Assembly: GCA_022239325.1 (NCBI GenBank)
Contig: JAKOGP010000003.1
Location: 186,001 to 250,000 of the forward strand
Length of the DNA: 64,000 nucleotides
DNA from: Flavobacteriaceae bacterium LSUCC0859
Lineage (GTDB): Bacteria; Bacteroidota; Bacteroidia; Flavobacteriales; Flavobacteriaceae
Reading direction: 5' to 3'
The translations under genes and the position numbers were made by a program. Below the pieces are notes generated by a model. It did no database searches. It saw only the letters and a program-made list of their open reading frames with translations, and was not told the origin of the DNA. This document shows, in pieces, positions 26,712 to 36,526 of this stretch (the first letter of the stretch is position 1; each line of letters starts with the position of its first letter).

Positions 26712-27308
26712 TTGAATTTTCTAGCACATATTTACTTATCTTTTGATCAATTAGAAGTGAGTTTAGGAAACTTTATTGGAGATCATATTAAAGGAAAAGA
26801 TTATAAAAAATATCCTACGGCCATTCAGCATGGTGTCCTGTTACACAGAGCTATTGATCAGTTTACAGACGAACACCCGATTTACAGAAAAAGTTGTAAG
26901 CGTATATTTAAGGTTCAAGGCCACTATAGTAGGGTCATTATCGATGTATTTTACGATTATTTTCTAGCAGCTAATTGGGCCAAATACCACAAAACAGAAT
27001 TGTCTATTTATGCAGACCAATTTTATAATGTATTGGAAAGCCGCCTTAGTTCGCTACCTGCTAAAACCCAGCATCTTGCCCCTTATATGATACAACAGAA
27101 CTGGTTGTTGGCTTATGGCAGCAAGCAGGGGATAGATCGGATTTTAAAGGCCATGCACCGCAGAACGTCCTATGACTCAAAAATGGACCAAGCTTTATTA
27201 GATTTAATAGCACATGAGCCTAGTCTACAATCAGATTTTGATGCTTTTTTCCCAGAATTGATTATCTTTTCACGACATAAATTAAACCAACTAAAAACCA
27301 ACATATGA
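26712..27308 (+). CDS. Acyl carrier protein phosphodiesterase (AcpH-like)
   Basis: 198 residues from TTG at 26712. The conserved N-terminus MNFLAHIYLSF begins exactly here, and there is no ATG before it, so TTG is well supported. Features of the DUF479/AcpH family are GNFIGDHIKG (about 22-31), HRAIDQFTDEHP (45-56) and VIIDVFYDYFLA (75-86), where the His/Asp residues bind metal in the HD-like fold. AcpH removes 4'-phosphopantetheine from holo-ACP. Its last four bases overlap the ATG of the gamma-glutamyltransferase gene (ATGA), so the two are translationally coupled. Confidence 0.87.
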   Translation: MNFLAHIYLSFDQLEVSLGNFIGDHIKGKDYKKYPTAIQHGVLLHRAIDQFTDEHPIYRKSCKRIFKVQGHYSRVIIDVFYDYFLAANWAKYHKTELSIYADQFYNVLESRLSSLPAKTQHLAPYMIQQNWLLAYGSKQGIDRILKAMHRRTSYDSKMDQALLDLIAHEPSLQSDFDAFFPELIIFSRHKLNQLKTNI

Positions 27309-29005
27309 CACTTACAGCCCGCTTTTCTAAATCCTTTTTATTGATTTTTGTGATGAGCTTGTCTATTCAATGTAGCAAGGAAGTAGCCCCAACAGGTGTG
27401 GTAGCAGAAAAAGCTATGGTGGTTTCTGCAAGAGCAGAAGCTTCTGCCATTGGGTCTGAGATCTTAAAACAAGGCGGCAATGCATTTGACGCTATGGTGG
27501 CTACAGAGCTGGCCTTGGCTGTGTCCTATCCCTTTGCGGGAAATATTGGTGGCGGCGGATTTATGGTATACAGAAAAGCCAATGGCGATGTTGGAAGCAT
27601 AGATTATAGAGAAAAGGCTCCAGCTGCAGCCCATAAAGACCTGTACCTAGATGAAAACGGAGAAGTCATTCCTGGAAAAAGTACCTTGGGAGCTACCGCT
27701 GTGGGAGTGCCAGGAACCATTGCTGGAATTGTAGAAGTCCATGATAAAATGGGCTCTATGGATTTTAAAGATATATTAGCACCAGTCATTGCCTTAGCCA
27801 AAAAAGGAGTTGTAGTTACAGAAAAACAAGCCAGCTCTATGGCGCGTCAGAGAGAAATTATAGCCAAAGTTAGTGGCCCTGAAAGTCTTTTTGCTCAAAA
27901 ATACGTGGCAGGAGACACCATAAAATATCCTGCTTTAGCACAGACACTCTCTGAAATTGCCGCCCATGGTAGAGACGCTTTTTACAAAGGAGAGATGGCT
28001 CATAAAATAGCCCAGTTCATTCAAGAACGAGGGGGCTATATCACAGAGAAAGATCTTTCTAATTACGAGGCAGTTTGGAGGCAGCCTGTTATTTTTAAAT
28101 ACAAAGATTTAAATATCATATCTATGAGCCCACCTAGCAGCGGCGGAGTTACCATGAATCAGATATTTAAAATGATAGAGCCTTATGATCTTAGGTCTTT
28201 AGGACACAACAGTGTTGCTAGTGTGCAACTTTTTACTGAGGCAGCTAGGAGAGCCTATGCAGACAGAAATTATTTTCTAGGAGATCCAGATTACACACCC
28301 ATCCCTTTAGACGTGATTTTGAGTCCCACCTACCTAAAAGAGCGTATGAAAGATTTTAGCTTTGAGAAAGCAACACTTTCCTCCGAGGTTTCTCATGGAG
28401 AGGTTCAGGTGATAGAAAGCGATCAAACCACTCATTACTCTATTGTAGATCCTTTTGGAAATGCGGTGTCTGTAACTACTACTTTGAACGGAGCCTTTGG
28501 TTCTAAATTATATAATGATGAGCTCGGATTTTTCTTTAATAATGAAATGGATGATTTTTCTGCCAAAGCAGGCGTTCCAAATATGTTTGGTCTCATTGGT
28601 GCAGAAGCCAATAGTATTGCACCTGGCAAAAGAATGCTTAGCAGTATGACACCAACCATTGTAGAAAAAGAAGGACAACTCTGGCTGGTAGTGGGAACGC
28701 CTGGTGGGTCTACCATCATCACAGCGGTGGCCCAAACCATTCTAAATACGTATGAATTTGAACTCAGTATGCAAGAAGCAGTAAATGCCCCAAGATTTCA
28801 TCACCAGTGGTTACCAGATGTGCTGGTTTTTGAGCCAGAAGGCTTTTCTAAGCAAACTATAGACAGTTTAAAAGAGAAAGGGTATCTCATTAATGAAGAG
28901 CGAACTAGAATTATTGGAAAAGTAGACGCCATAAGGGTGTTAGCAGATGGCCGTCTAGAAGGGGCTGCAGACCCAAGAGGAGACGACACCGCTAAAGGGT
29001 TTTAA
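27305..29005 (+). CDS. ggt: Gamma-glutamyltransferase
   Basis: 566 residues. The N-terminus is a signal peptide ending in MSLSIQC, possibly a lipoprotein signal although Gln before Cys is unusual. The Ntn-hydrolase core is complete: NIGGGGFMVYR and DYREKAP in the large part, and the autoprocessing site before Thr375 in DQTTHYSIVD, followed by MLSSMTPTI and GTPGGSTI for the glutamyl-binding site. It cleaves gamma-glutamyl bonds of glutathione and similar peptides in the periplasm. It overlaps acpH by 4 bp and the convergent S24 repressor by 4 bp. Confidence 0.94.
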   Translation: MTLTARFSKSFLLIFVMSLSIQCSKEVAPTGVVAEKAMVVSARAEASAIGSEILKQGGNAFDAMVATELALAVSYPFAGNIGGGGFMVYRKANGDVGSIDYREKAPAAAHKDLYLDENGEVIPGKSTLGATAVGVPGTIAGIVEVHDKMGSMDFKDILAPVIALAKKGVVVTEKQASSMARQREIIAKVSGPESLFAQKYVAGDTIKYPALAQTLSEIAAHGRDAFYKGEMAHKIAQFIQERGGYITEKDLSNYEAVWRQPVIFKYKDLNIISMSPPSSGGVTMNQIFKMIEPYDLRSLGHNSVASVQLFTEAARRAYADRNYFLGDPDYTPIPLDVILSPTYLKERMKDFSFEKATLSSEVSHGEVQVIESDQTTHYSIVDPFGNAVSVTTTLNGAFGSKLYNDELGFFFNNEMDDFSAKAGVPNMFGLIGAEANSIAPGKRMLSSMTPTIVEKEGQLWLVVGTPGGSTIITAVAQTILNTYEFELSMQEAVNAPRFHHQWLPDVLVFEPEGFSKQTIDSLKEKGYLINEERTRIIGKVDAIRVLADGRLEGAADPRGDDTAKGF

Positions 29006-29772
29006 GCTACTCCCTTGTTATTGTTCATACTGGCTGCATGAAGCTGTTTTTTTAAGTCTTCCATAGAGGCCTGAAGTTGTCTGAGCAAACCATTGTCTGC
29101 AGGTTCCTCTACCCCAAAACTAATTTTGCTACTTACCTGCCAAATTTCCTGAATTTGGTCCGTACTAATTTCATAGGGCTCATAAGATTCGTTAATGGAA
29201 ATGAGGTTTAAGTAATTACCACCATTTTGCCTGTGAATTTTTTTAACCATTACAGAGTCGTATAAAACCACTACGTATATTTTATTGGGACTCACATGGT
29301 CCAAACTGTCTACCGCCCTGGCCAAAACCCATTCATTGGGTTTGAGGTTGGGTAGCATAGAGTCACCCTCTACCTGAAAGCCTCTATAGGTAGCATTTCT
29401 AAATTCTGGAATGGGCAAATCAAAAGCGGGAAGTTGCTTGTACCAACTGCTATCGCTAATGTTTTGAGGGTAACCTGCAGCAGCTTTGGCATTGACTAAA
29501 ACCATATTGTCATGTCCCTCAGAGTCTACAGTAACCACCTTAGGAATGGTGCTAACCACAGGATTTTTTATAAATTGTATATGGCTCTCTCCATAAATCC
29601 ATAAAGGGTTTAATTGAAACTGCTTTATGAGCTCTACAACCACCTTACCAGATAGTTTAGTTTTACCACGCTCAATGTCTGCTGTGGTATTTGGAATACC
29701 CAAACAAGCTGCAAAAGTTTTTTGGGTGTGGCCTAAGGATTTTCTAAGGGCAATGAATCTATCTATATCCAT
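29002..29772 (-). CDS. XRE-type repressor with LexA-like S24 self-cleavage domain
   Basis: 256 residues. An HTH_3 domain (4-60, RKSLGHTQKTFAACLGIP) is followed by a linker with an Ala-Gly pair at 99-100 (KAAAGYP), a Peptidase S24 domain with catalytic Ser138 (EGDSM) and Lys177 (VMVKKI), and a C-terminal coiled stretch (228-250). Spacing of Ala-Gly, Ser and Lys (39 and 39 residues) is close to LexA and lambda CI, so RecA-stimulated self-cleavage is plausible. No phage genes are near. The gene diverges from uvrA over 177 bp. A perfect -7 box and two operator-like sites lie upstream. Confidence 0.88.
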   Translation of the reverse strand: MDIDRFIALRKSLGHTQKTFAACLGIPNTTADIERGKTKLSGKVVVELIKQFQLNPLWIYGESHIQFIKNPVVSTIPKVVTVDSEGHDNMVLVNAKAAAGYPQNISDSSWYKQLPAFDLPIPEFRNATYRGFQVEGDSMLPNLKPNEWVLARAVDSLDHVSPNKIYVVVLYDSVMVKKIHRQNGGNYLNLISINESYEPYEISTDQIQEIWQVSSKISFGVEEPADNGLLRQLQASMEDLKKQLHAASMNNNKGVA

Positions 29773-29792
29773 AATGCGTTATAATTATCTAC

Positions 29793-29800
29793 CAAATCTA
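29793..29800 (-). promoter_or_regulatory. -7 promoter box of the S24 repressor gene
   Basis: The minus strand reads TAGATTTG, a perfect TAnnTTTG, ending 20 nt before the ATG at 29772. Confidence 0.6.
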
Positions 29801-29810
29801 AATTATTGTT

Positions 29811-29844
29811 GGAATATTTCCTAATTATATATGGGATATTTTCC
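29811..29844. promoter_or_regulatory. Pair of operator-like near-palindromes upstream of the S24 repressor
   Basis: GGAATATTTCC (29811-29821) and GGGATATTTTCC (29833-29844) begin 22 bp apart, about two helical turns. The first has perfect GGAA/TTCC arms and covers the expected -33 region relative to the -7 box at 29793-29800. Binding of the adjacent repressor is inferred from position and symmetry only. Confidence 0.45.
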
Positions 29845-29949
29845 AAAAATTCTAATTTTTAAAAAATAAAAATAGACCGTGTTTGTGAAAAAATACTAAG
29901 AATATATGGCTTACAAATAGCTGTCAAAATTGTAACTTAGTGCTTTGCT

Positions 29950-32790
29950 ATGACTATGAATACACAGACGGATTTAATTGAGGTTAAAGGGGCCAGAGTT
30001 CACAATCTCAAGAACATAGATATTGACATTCCCAGAGAAAAATTAGTGGTAATCACCGGTCTTTCCGGTAGCGGAAAATCTTCTTTAGCTTTTGACACCA
30101 TTTATGCAGAAGGTCAAAGAAGGTATATAGAAACCTTCTCTGCCTACGCCAGACAGTTTTTAGGAGGCTTAGAAAGACCGGATGTAGACAAAATAGACGG
30201 GCTTTCCCCCGTTATAGCCATAGAGCAAAAAACAACCTCCAAGTCTCCCAGATCTACGGTTGGAACCATTACAGAACTATACGATTTCTTGAGGCTTTTA
30301 TATGCCAGAGCTGCAGACGCTTATTCTTATAAAACTGGGGAACCTATGGTGCAGTACACAGATGTACAAATCCAAAAGCTCATTCAAGAAGACTTTCAGG
30401 AAAAGAGAATTTCTATACTAGCCCCTGTTATAAAGTCTAGAAAAGGGCACTACAGAGAACTCTTTGAGCAGATAAGCAAGTTAGGTTTTGTAAAAGTGAG
30501 GGTAGACGGGGTCATACTGGACCTTATGCCTGGCATGAAGGTAGACAGATACAAGCTTCACGACATAGAGATAGTCATAGATAGACTCCAAGTAGATCTT
30601 TCTGAAAACACCACCAAAAGACTGGCAGAAAGCATAGAGACTGCTATGGACCACGGAAAAAACGTACTTATGGTTTTAGAGGCAGGAGAAACAAAGCCTC
30701 GTTATTTTTCCAGAGACCTCATGTGTCCCACAACAGGGATCTCTTACGCCTTACCGGAGCCCAATACTTTTTCTTTCAATTCCCCAAAAGGCATGTGTCC
30801 CAGTTGTCAGGGTTTAGGTATCATGCACAAAGTGAACACCCAAAAAATCTTTCCAGACCCCAAAGCAAGTATACGTTCTGGTGGTATAGCGCCCTTGGGA
30901 CCTTACAAGAATTCATGGGCGTTTAAGCAATTAGAACTCATTGCACAGCGCTACAATTTTACGATAGATACACCCATTAAAGACATCCCAGAAACTGCAA
31001 TGGAGGTCATTATTAACGGAGGGCAAGAGAGCTTTAAAGTACAATCTACTGCCCTAGGTGTAGAGCGAACCTATCAGATAGATTACGAGGGTATTGCTAC
31101 ATTTCTTAACATACAGTTTGAGCAGGCCAACACCAGGGCTTTAAAAAGATGGGCCCAAGATTACATGGACAAAATGGTTTGTGAAACCTGCCAAGGAAGT
31201 AGACTTTTAGAAAGCTCCTTACAATTTAAAATTAAAGAACATCATATTGCCCAATTGGCCCAGATGGATATTTTAAGTCTGGGAAAATTCTTTGAAAATT
31301 TACGCCAAACCCTCCGTGGGGATCAAGCTATTATAGCTGGAGAAATCATCAAAGAAATCCAAACTAGAATTCAGTTTTTGTTAGACGTAGGGCTGGATTA
31401 TTTGAGTTTAAACAGACCTTCTAAGTCTTTGTCCGGTGGAGAGGCACAGAGAATTAGACTGGCTACCCAAATAGGTTCTCAGTTAGTGGGGGTGTTGTAT
31501 ATATTAGATGAGCCCAGCATAGGCCTGCATCAGCGAGATAACGAGCGACTCATAAATTCTTTAGAAGCGCTAAGAGATCTTGGGAATTCTGTCTTGGTAG
31601 TAGAGCACGATAAAGACATGATTTTAGCTGCAGATCACGTGATAGACATAGGCCCAAAAGCTGGAAAAAATGGCGGGGAAATTCTCACTCAAGGGAGCCC
31701 AAAATCCCTTTTGAAAGAAAAAACACTCACAGCAGCTTTTCTAAATGACCAAATGCGTATTGAAATTCCCAAAAAGAGAAGAAAAGGAAATGGTCACACT
31801 ATAAAACTGAGTGGCTGTACCGGTAACAACCTTAAAAATGTATCTGTGTCCTTTCCATTAGGTTGTTTAATAGGGGTTTCTGGAGTATCCGGTTCTGGAA
31901 AATCTACACTTATAAATGAGACTCTCTACCCTATTTTAAACGCTCATATTTTTAATGGAGTAAAGGTTCCCATGCCTTACAAAAAAATAGAAGGCTTAAA
32001 ACATATAGATAAGGTAATAGATATTAATCAGCAAGCCATAGGTAGAACTCCAAGATCTAATCCAGCTACTTATACAGATGTTTTTGGAGAAATTAGAAGT
32101 CTTTTCACCAAGACCACAGAGGCTACCATTCGCGGGTATAAACCGGGTCGCTTTAGTTTTAATGTAGCCGGAGGCCGATGCGAAACTTGTCAGGGTGGTG
32201 GATTGAGAGTAATCGAAATGAATTTTCTACCCGACGTTTACGTCCCTTGTGAAAGCTGTCATGGCAAACGCTTTAACAGAGAAACACTTGAAATTCGCTA
32301 TAAGGGAAAATCCATAGCAGACGTCTTGGAGATGACCATAGATGAAGGGGTGCTTTTCTTTGAAGCCATACCTAAAATTTACAGAAAATTAAAGACCATA
32401 CAAGATGTTGGTCTGGGTTATATTTCATTGGGGCAGCAATCTACCACCTTGTCTGGAGGAGAGGCGCAGCGTATAAAATTAGCGGCAGAACTCTCTAAAA
32501 GAGACACGGGAAATACCCTATATATTTTAGATGAGCCCACCACTGGTCTGCATTTTGAAGACATTAGGGTCTTGTTAGAAGTGCTCCAAAAATTAGTAGA
32601 CAAGGGCAATACAGTCCTTGTTATTGAGCATAATTTAGACGTTATTAAGGTAGTAGATCATCTCATAGATGTGGGCTATGAAGGGGGTGCCAGAGGTGGT
32701 GAGATTGTAGCCTGTGGTACGCCAGAAGAGGTTGCTAAAGATAAAAAAAGCCATACGGCCCGATTTCTTAAAAAAGAATTAGGTTTGTAG
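29950..32790 (+). CDS. uvrA: Excinuclease ABC subunit UvrA
   Basis: 946 residues, full length. UvrA scans DNA for bulky damage with UvrB in nucleotide-excision repair. It has two ABC ATPase halves: Walker [10 protein letters not shown] (37-45) with signature LSGGEAQRI near 495, and [10 protein letters not shown] near 650 with a second LSGGEAQRI near 835. The C-terminal zinc module is complete (CETCQGGG and CESCHG); the first module has CPTTG in place of CPxCG, so one Cys is absent, as I recall for other Bacteroidota. It is the first gene of a unit with the LOG gene (20-bp gap) and the M1-like gene. TAACTTAG at 29933-29940, seven of eight, may be its -7 box. Confidence 0.97.
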   Translation: MTMNTQTDLIEVKGARVHNLKNIDIDIPREKLVVITGLSGSGKSSLAFDTIYAEGQRRYIETFSAYARQFLGGLERPDVDKIDGLSPVIAIEQKTTSKSPRSTVGTITELYDFLRLLYARAADAYSYKTGEPMVQYTDVQIQKLIQEDFQEKRISILAPVIKSRKGHYRELFEQISKLGFVKVRVDGVILDLMPGMKVDRYKLHDIEIVIDRLQVDLSENTTKRLAESIETAMDHGKNVLMVLEAGETKPRYFSRDLMCPTTGISYALPEPNTFSFNSPKGMCPSCQGLGIMHKVNTQKIFPDPKASIRSGGIAPLGPYKNSWAFKQLELIAQRYNFTIDTPIKDIPETAMEVIINGGQESFKVQSTALGVERTYQIDYEGIATFLNIQFEQANTRALKRWAQDYMDKMVCETCQGSRLLESSLQFKIKEHHIAQLAQMDILSLGKFFENLRQTLRGDQAIIAGEIIKEIQTRIQFLLDVGLDYLSLNRPSKSLSGGEAQRIRLATQIGSQLVGVLYILDEPSIGLHQRDNERLINSLEALRDLGNSVLVVEHDKDMILAADHVIDIGPKAGKNGGEILTQGSPKSLLKEKTLTAAFLNDQMRIEIPKKRRKGNGHTIKLSGCTGNNLKNVSVSFPLGCLIGVSGVSGSGKSTLINETLYPILNAHIFNGVKVPMPYKKIEGLKHIDKVIDINQQAIGRTPRSNPATYTDVFGEIRSLFTKTTEATIRGYKPGRFSFNVAGGRCETCQGGGLRVIEMNFLPDVYVPCESCHGKRFNRETLEIRYKGKSIADVLEMTIDEGVLFFEAIPKIYRKLKTIQDVGLGYISLGQQSTTLSGGEAQRIKLAAELSKRDTGNTLYILDEPTTGLHFEDIRVLLEVLQKLVDKGNTVLVIEHNLDVIKVVDHLIDVGYEGGARGGEIVACGTPEEVAKDKKSHTARFLKKELGL

Positions 32791-32810
32791 GTGGTAAAAA
32801 TTTAAGTGTT

Positions 32811-33497
32811 ATGAGAAAAGAAAAACATCACAAAGGCTGGAATGAAATAAAAACCAATGACTCATGGGCCCTGTTTAAAATTATGGGCGAATTTGTCAAT
32901 GGCTATGAGAAAATGAGCATGATTGGGCCCTGTGTCTCTATATTTGGCTCTGCCAGAACCAAGCCCACAGACCCTTATTATACTTTAGCTACAGAGGTTG
33001 CAAAGCGTATAGCCAGTGAGGGTTATGGTGTAATAACTGGCGGTGGTCCTGGAATTATGGAGGCGGGTAACCTGGGAGCACATTTAGAAAAAGGAACTTC
33101 TGTAGGACTCAACATAGACCTTCCTTTTGAACAACACGATAATCCGTATATAGACCCTGATAAAAACTTACAATTTGATTATTTCTTTGTCAGAAAGGTC
33201 ATGTTTGTCAAATACTCTCAAGGCTTTGTTGTAATGCCTGGTGGTTTTGGAACCTTAGATGAACTTTTTGAAGCCATCACTTTAATACAAACACATAAAA
33301 TTGAAAAATTTCCAATTATTCTAGTAGGAAGCTCTTTCTGGAAAGGTCTTATAGATTGGATAAAAAACACCCTGCTTTTTCATGGAAATATCTCAGAAAA
33401 AGATTTAGACTTATTGCAAATGGCAGACACCCCTGAAGAGGTGGTGAACCACATAAATACCTTCTACAAAGGCAAAAGCCTCAGCCCAAACTTCTAG
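32811..33497 (+). CDS. LOG family protein (nucleotide 5'-monophosphate phosphoribohydrolase-like)
   Basis: 228 residues. The Rossmann-like LOG fold carries both family motifs: GGGPGIMEAGNLGA (about residues 78-91) and PGGFGTLDELFE (about 144-155). Plant and bacterial LOG proteins split the N-glycosidic bond of cytokinin riboside monophosphates or of AMP; in bacteria the true substrate is often unclear, and the longer TIGR00730 form includes the nucleosidase PpnN branch. No cytokinin genes are nearby. It sits between uvrA and the M1-like gene with gaps of 20 and 17 bp, so it should be co-transcribed with them. Confidence 0.87.
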   Translation: MRKEKHHKGWNEIKTNDSWALFKIMGEFVNGYEKMSMIGPCVSIFGSARTKPTDPYYTLATEVAKRIASEGYGVITGGGPGIMEAGNLGAHLEKGTSVGLNIDLPFEQHDNPYIDPDKNLQFDYFFVRKVMFVKYSQGFVVMPGGFGTLDELFEAITLIQTHKIEKFPIILVGSSFWKGLIDWIKNTLLFHGNISEKDLDLLQMADTPEEVVNHINTFYKGKSLSPNF

Positions 33498-33514
33498 TAG
33501 CTATTACTTAGTTT

Positions 33515-36343
33515 ATGATTAGAATTTCCTGTACCATATTTTTTCTGTTAGCCAGTTTTTTTCCTGCTTTCTCACAGCATGTAAACAAACTGAGTGCTAC
33601 ATTAAATGAAAACACACAGGAAATTAAAATTCAGCAAGAATTTTTATATGTAAATCAAAGTCCAGACACTCTATCTGTGTTGTATTTTAACGATTGGGCC
33701 AATGCATATGCACATAAAGACACCCCATTGGCAAAACGTTTTGCAGACGATTTTAAAAAGAACTTACATTTAGCTGCCCCAGAAGATAGAGGGGCTACCA
33801 AGCTCATTGGGGCTGTAGATCAAAAATACTTTTCACTGCCCTGGTGGCGTACGCCCAGTAAAGACATTATAGGTATATCTTTAAATACGCCATTGGCGCC
33901 TGGTATGGCAGAAAAAATAACCTTTACCTACACCGTAAAATTACCTCCTAATAAATACACTTCTTACGGCTATGACACCCAAGGGGGATATTTTTTAAAG
34001 GATTGGTATCTGAGTCCGGCAGTGTATGAAAATGGAGAGTGGTTGCTATACGCCAACAAAGATTTACAGGATTTATACACCCAACAAACCCATTCTATTA
34101 TTAAAGTAAATTATCCAAAATCTTTATTTCTCAATTCAAACTTCACTGAGGAATTAGAGAACGTTATTGGGGATAGACGTTGGGCTACTTTGAGTGCGAA
34201 AGGAAAAAAAAATGCCGCTTTTTATCTGCATAAAAGAAATAATTTTGTGCGTTACCAGCTGTCCAATACACTGTTGGTTACAGATATTCGTGCAGAGGGT
34301 ATGGAACCAGACATAGAAAAAGCCTCCGTTCATAAAATATTTAATTTTATTAATTCAAAAATAGGCCCCTTGTCTCTAGACCAGTTGCTAGTGACACAGA
34401 TGAATTATGATCGGAACCCGCTCTATGGACTTAACAAACTCCCCAATTTTATAAATCCCTACGAGCCCTCTTTTAAATTTGAGCTCAGCCTGCTCAAAAC
34501 AAGTCTGTACGCCATTTTTAATGAAAGTTTTTACGTTAATCCAAGAAAAGAACAGTGGGTCATAGATGCTTTGGTTAATTTTAATATGATTAAATACGTG
34601 GAGGAATACCATCCAGAACAAAAATTATTAGGCAAACTCTCCTCCTACTGGGGTATTAAAAGTTTACACCTCTCTGAATTAGATTTTAACGATCAGTATG
34701 CACTTTTATACAATGTAACGGCAAGGCGAAATTTAGATCAGCCGCTTACTACCTCTAATGACTCATTAATCAAATTTAATCAGCAAATTGCCAATAAATA
34801 TAAGGCAGGACTAGGATTGGCTTACCTAGAAAACTACCTAGGAGCAGACGCCTTAGAAAGGTGTATTAGAAATTTTTATCAGCGACAACAAGGAAAGCCT
34901 ATAGATTCCAAAAACTTTAAACAGGAATTAGAAAAATATACAGACAAAGATGTAGACTGGTTTTTTGACACCTATATAGGGACAAAAAATAAAATTGATT
35001 TCAAAATCACCCAAGCCAAAAAACAAGGAGACTCGATTGGCTTAAAAATTAAAAATAAACAAGCTACAGATGTTCCCATTTCTCTTTTTGGTCTTCAAAA
35101 AGATAGTGTAGTGTCTCAGTATTGGTTTACTGGAATTGACAGTATTCAAACTTTTAAAATTGCCAATAATGGCGAAGAGAGACTAGTTCTTAATTACGAT
35201 CAAAAAATCCCTGAATTTAATCAGCGAGACAATTGGAAATCTTTAAATGGTTGGTTATCAAGTAACAAAAAATTTAAATTCCAATTTTTTAAAGACCTAG
35301 AAGACCCCAATTACAATCAGATATTCTATGTCCCCATTGCTAATTATAACTTATACGACGGTCTGACTCCCGGGCTCAGACTTTACAATAAAACATTTTT
35401 AGAAAGACCCTTTAATTACGACATTGCACCCACATACGGACTCAAAGGAAAAAAGTTTGTTGGTTATGGTCGTCTGAACTTCAGAAAATATCACAATGAA
35501 GGGAAACTTTACCTTACCCAATACAACTTTGGAGCTTCTAGCTATCAGTACACAGAAAATGCCAGATATACTACCCTAACTCCTTCCTTTTCTATGGGCT
35601 GGAGACCTGAAGATTTAAGATCTAATAAAAGAAGTTACTTAAACCTCCGTTATGTTCAGGTGCACAGAGACCCCAATCCCAACGCTACTGCCCCAGTAGA
35701 AAATCAAAACCCAAATTACGGCGTGCTCAATCTGCGTTATGGATCTAACGACAATGGAATACTAAAGTATTTTTCCTGGAATATAGACGCCCAGCAAGCC
35801 AAGGAGTTTACCAAAATGTCCTTTGAAATGGAGTACCGCAGACTCTTTGAAAACAACAGACAATTTAATATTCGTTTTTTTGCAGGAAGCTTCCTTAGTA
35901 ACAAGTCTAAGGGAAACTTTTTTAGTTTTGCCCTGGACAGGCCCACAGATTATCTCTTTGATTATGGCTTCTTAGGACGCTCAGAAGACATGGGATTATA
36001 TGCACAGCAAATAATTATTGCAGAGGGTGGCTTTAAGTCTAAGTTAGAAAATCCATTTGCAAACCAATGGATGGTTACCACTAACGCCAGTGTCAATATT
36101 TACAGATGGCTTGAATTCTACACAGACTTTGGTTTCATGAAAAATAAAGGCTTTAAAGAGCGTTTGGTGTATGACTCTGGCCTGAGGTTAAATCTAGTTA
36201 CTGATTATTTTGAGTTGTACTTTCCGTTGTATTCCAATAACGGCTGGGAGTCTGGTCAGGAAAACTATGCAGAGAAAATAAGATTTGTGGTCACTCTGAG
36301 TCCCAAAACACTCATGGGACTATTTAGCAGAAGATGGTTTTAA
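33515..36343 (+). CDS. Degenerate M1-like (gluzincin) protein with beta-barrel-like C-terminus
   Basis: 942 residues with a cleaved signal peptide (MIRISCTIFFLLASFFPAFS). Residues about 25-210 match the N-terminal saddle domain of M1 aminopeptidases and 215-500 the helical peptidase-like domain. The expected HExxH site appears as KTSLY (about 328-332), and the downstream Glu of the helper helix is Asp in WVIDAL, so the zinc site looks lost. From about residue 580 the protein has alternating aromatic-rich strands with tight turns and ends in Phe, as in outer-membrane beta barrels. I infer a catalytically inactive surface or periplasmic protein; its role is unknown. Last gene of the uvrA unit. 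Confidence 0.72.
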   Translation: MIRISCTIFFLLASFFPAFSQHVNKLSATLNENTQEIKIQQEFLYVNQSPDTLSVLYFNDWANAYAHKDTPLAKRFADDFKKNLHLAAPEDRGATKLIGAVDQKYFSLPWWRTPSKDIIGISLNTPLAPGMAEKITFTYTVKLPPNKYTSYGYDTQGGYFLKDWYLSPAVYENGEWLLYANKDLQDLYTQQTHSIIKVNYPKSLFLNSNFTEELENVIGDRRWATLSAKGKKNAAFYLHKRNNFVRYQLSNTLLVTDIRAEGMEPDIEKASVHKIFNFINSKIGPLSLDQLLVTQMNYDRNPLYGLNKLPNFINPYEPSFKFELSLLKTSLYAIFNESFYVNPRKEQWVIDALVNFNMIKYVEEYHPEQKLLGKLSSYWGIKSLHLSELDFNDQYALLYNVTARRNLDQPLTTSNDSLIKFNQQIANKYKAGLGLAYLENYLGADALERCIRNFYQRQQGKPIDSKNFKQELEKYTDKDVDWFFDTYIGTKNKIDFKITQAKKQGDSIGLKIKNKQATDVPISLFGLQKDSVVSQYWFTGIDSIQTFKIANNGEERLVLNYDQKIPEFNQRDNWKSLNGWLSSNKKFKFQFFKDLEDPNYNQIFYVPIANYNLYDGLTPGLRLYNKTFLERPFNYDIAPTYGLKGKKFVGYGRLNFRKYHNEGKLYLTQYNFGASSYQYTENARYTTLTPSFSMGWRPEDLRSNKRSYLNLRYVQVHRDPNPNATAPVENQNPNYGVLNLRYGSNDNGILKYFSWNIDAQQAKEFTKMSFEMEYRRLFENNRQFNIRFFAGSFLSNKSKGNFFSFALDRPTDYLFDYGFLGRSEDMGLYAQQIIIAEGGFKSKLENPFANQWMVTTNASVNIYRWLEFYTDFGFMKNKGFKERLVYDSGLRLNLVTDYFELYFPLYSNNGWESGQENYAEKIRFVVTLSPKTLMGLFSRRWF

Positions 36344-36472
36344 TTTTAAAAAATTCTTAATTTTTATCTGTTAAAATAAGAATATGATATTTTTATCTCC
36401 TTTTACAGACTTTGTTTTGTTTTATCTGTAACAATCCGCATAAATAATAGTTCTAGTTCATTTGTTTTTATA

Positions 36473-36480
36473 TATTTTTG
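36473..36480 (+). promoter_or_regulatory. -7 promoter box of the second E1 gene
   Basis: TATTTTTG, a perfect TAnnTTTG, lies 46 nt before the ATG at 36527, giving a longer leader than most genes here. The leader has no clear hairpin. Confidence 0.55.
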
Positions 36481-36526
36481 CAACTCAAAGGAACAATCAT
36501 ATACTAAATAGCCTTTACAAACCTTT

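Noticed and set aside
29002-29772. Prophage remnant marked by the CI/LexA-like repressor
   Set aside because: No integrase, Cro, structural or lysis genes, and no attachment-type repeats nearby; neighbours are ggt and uvrA.
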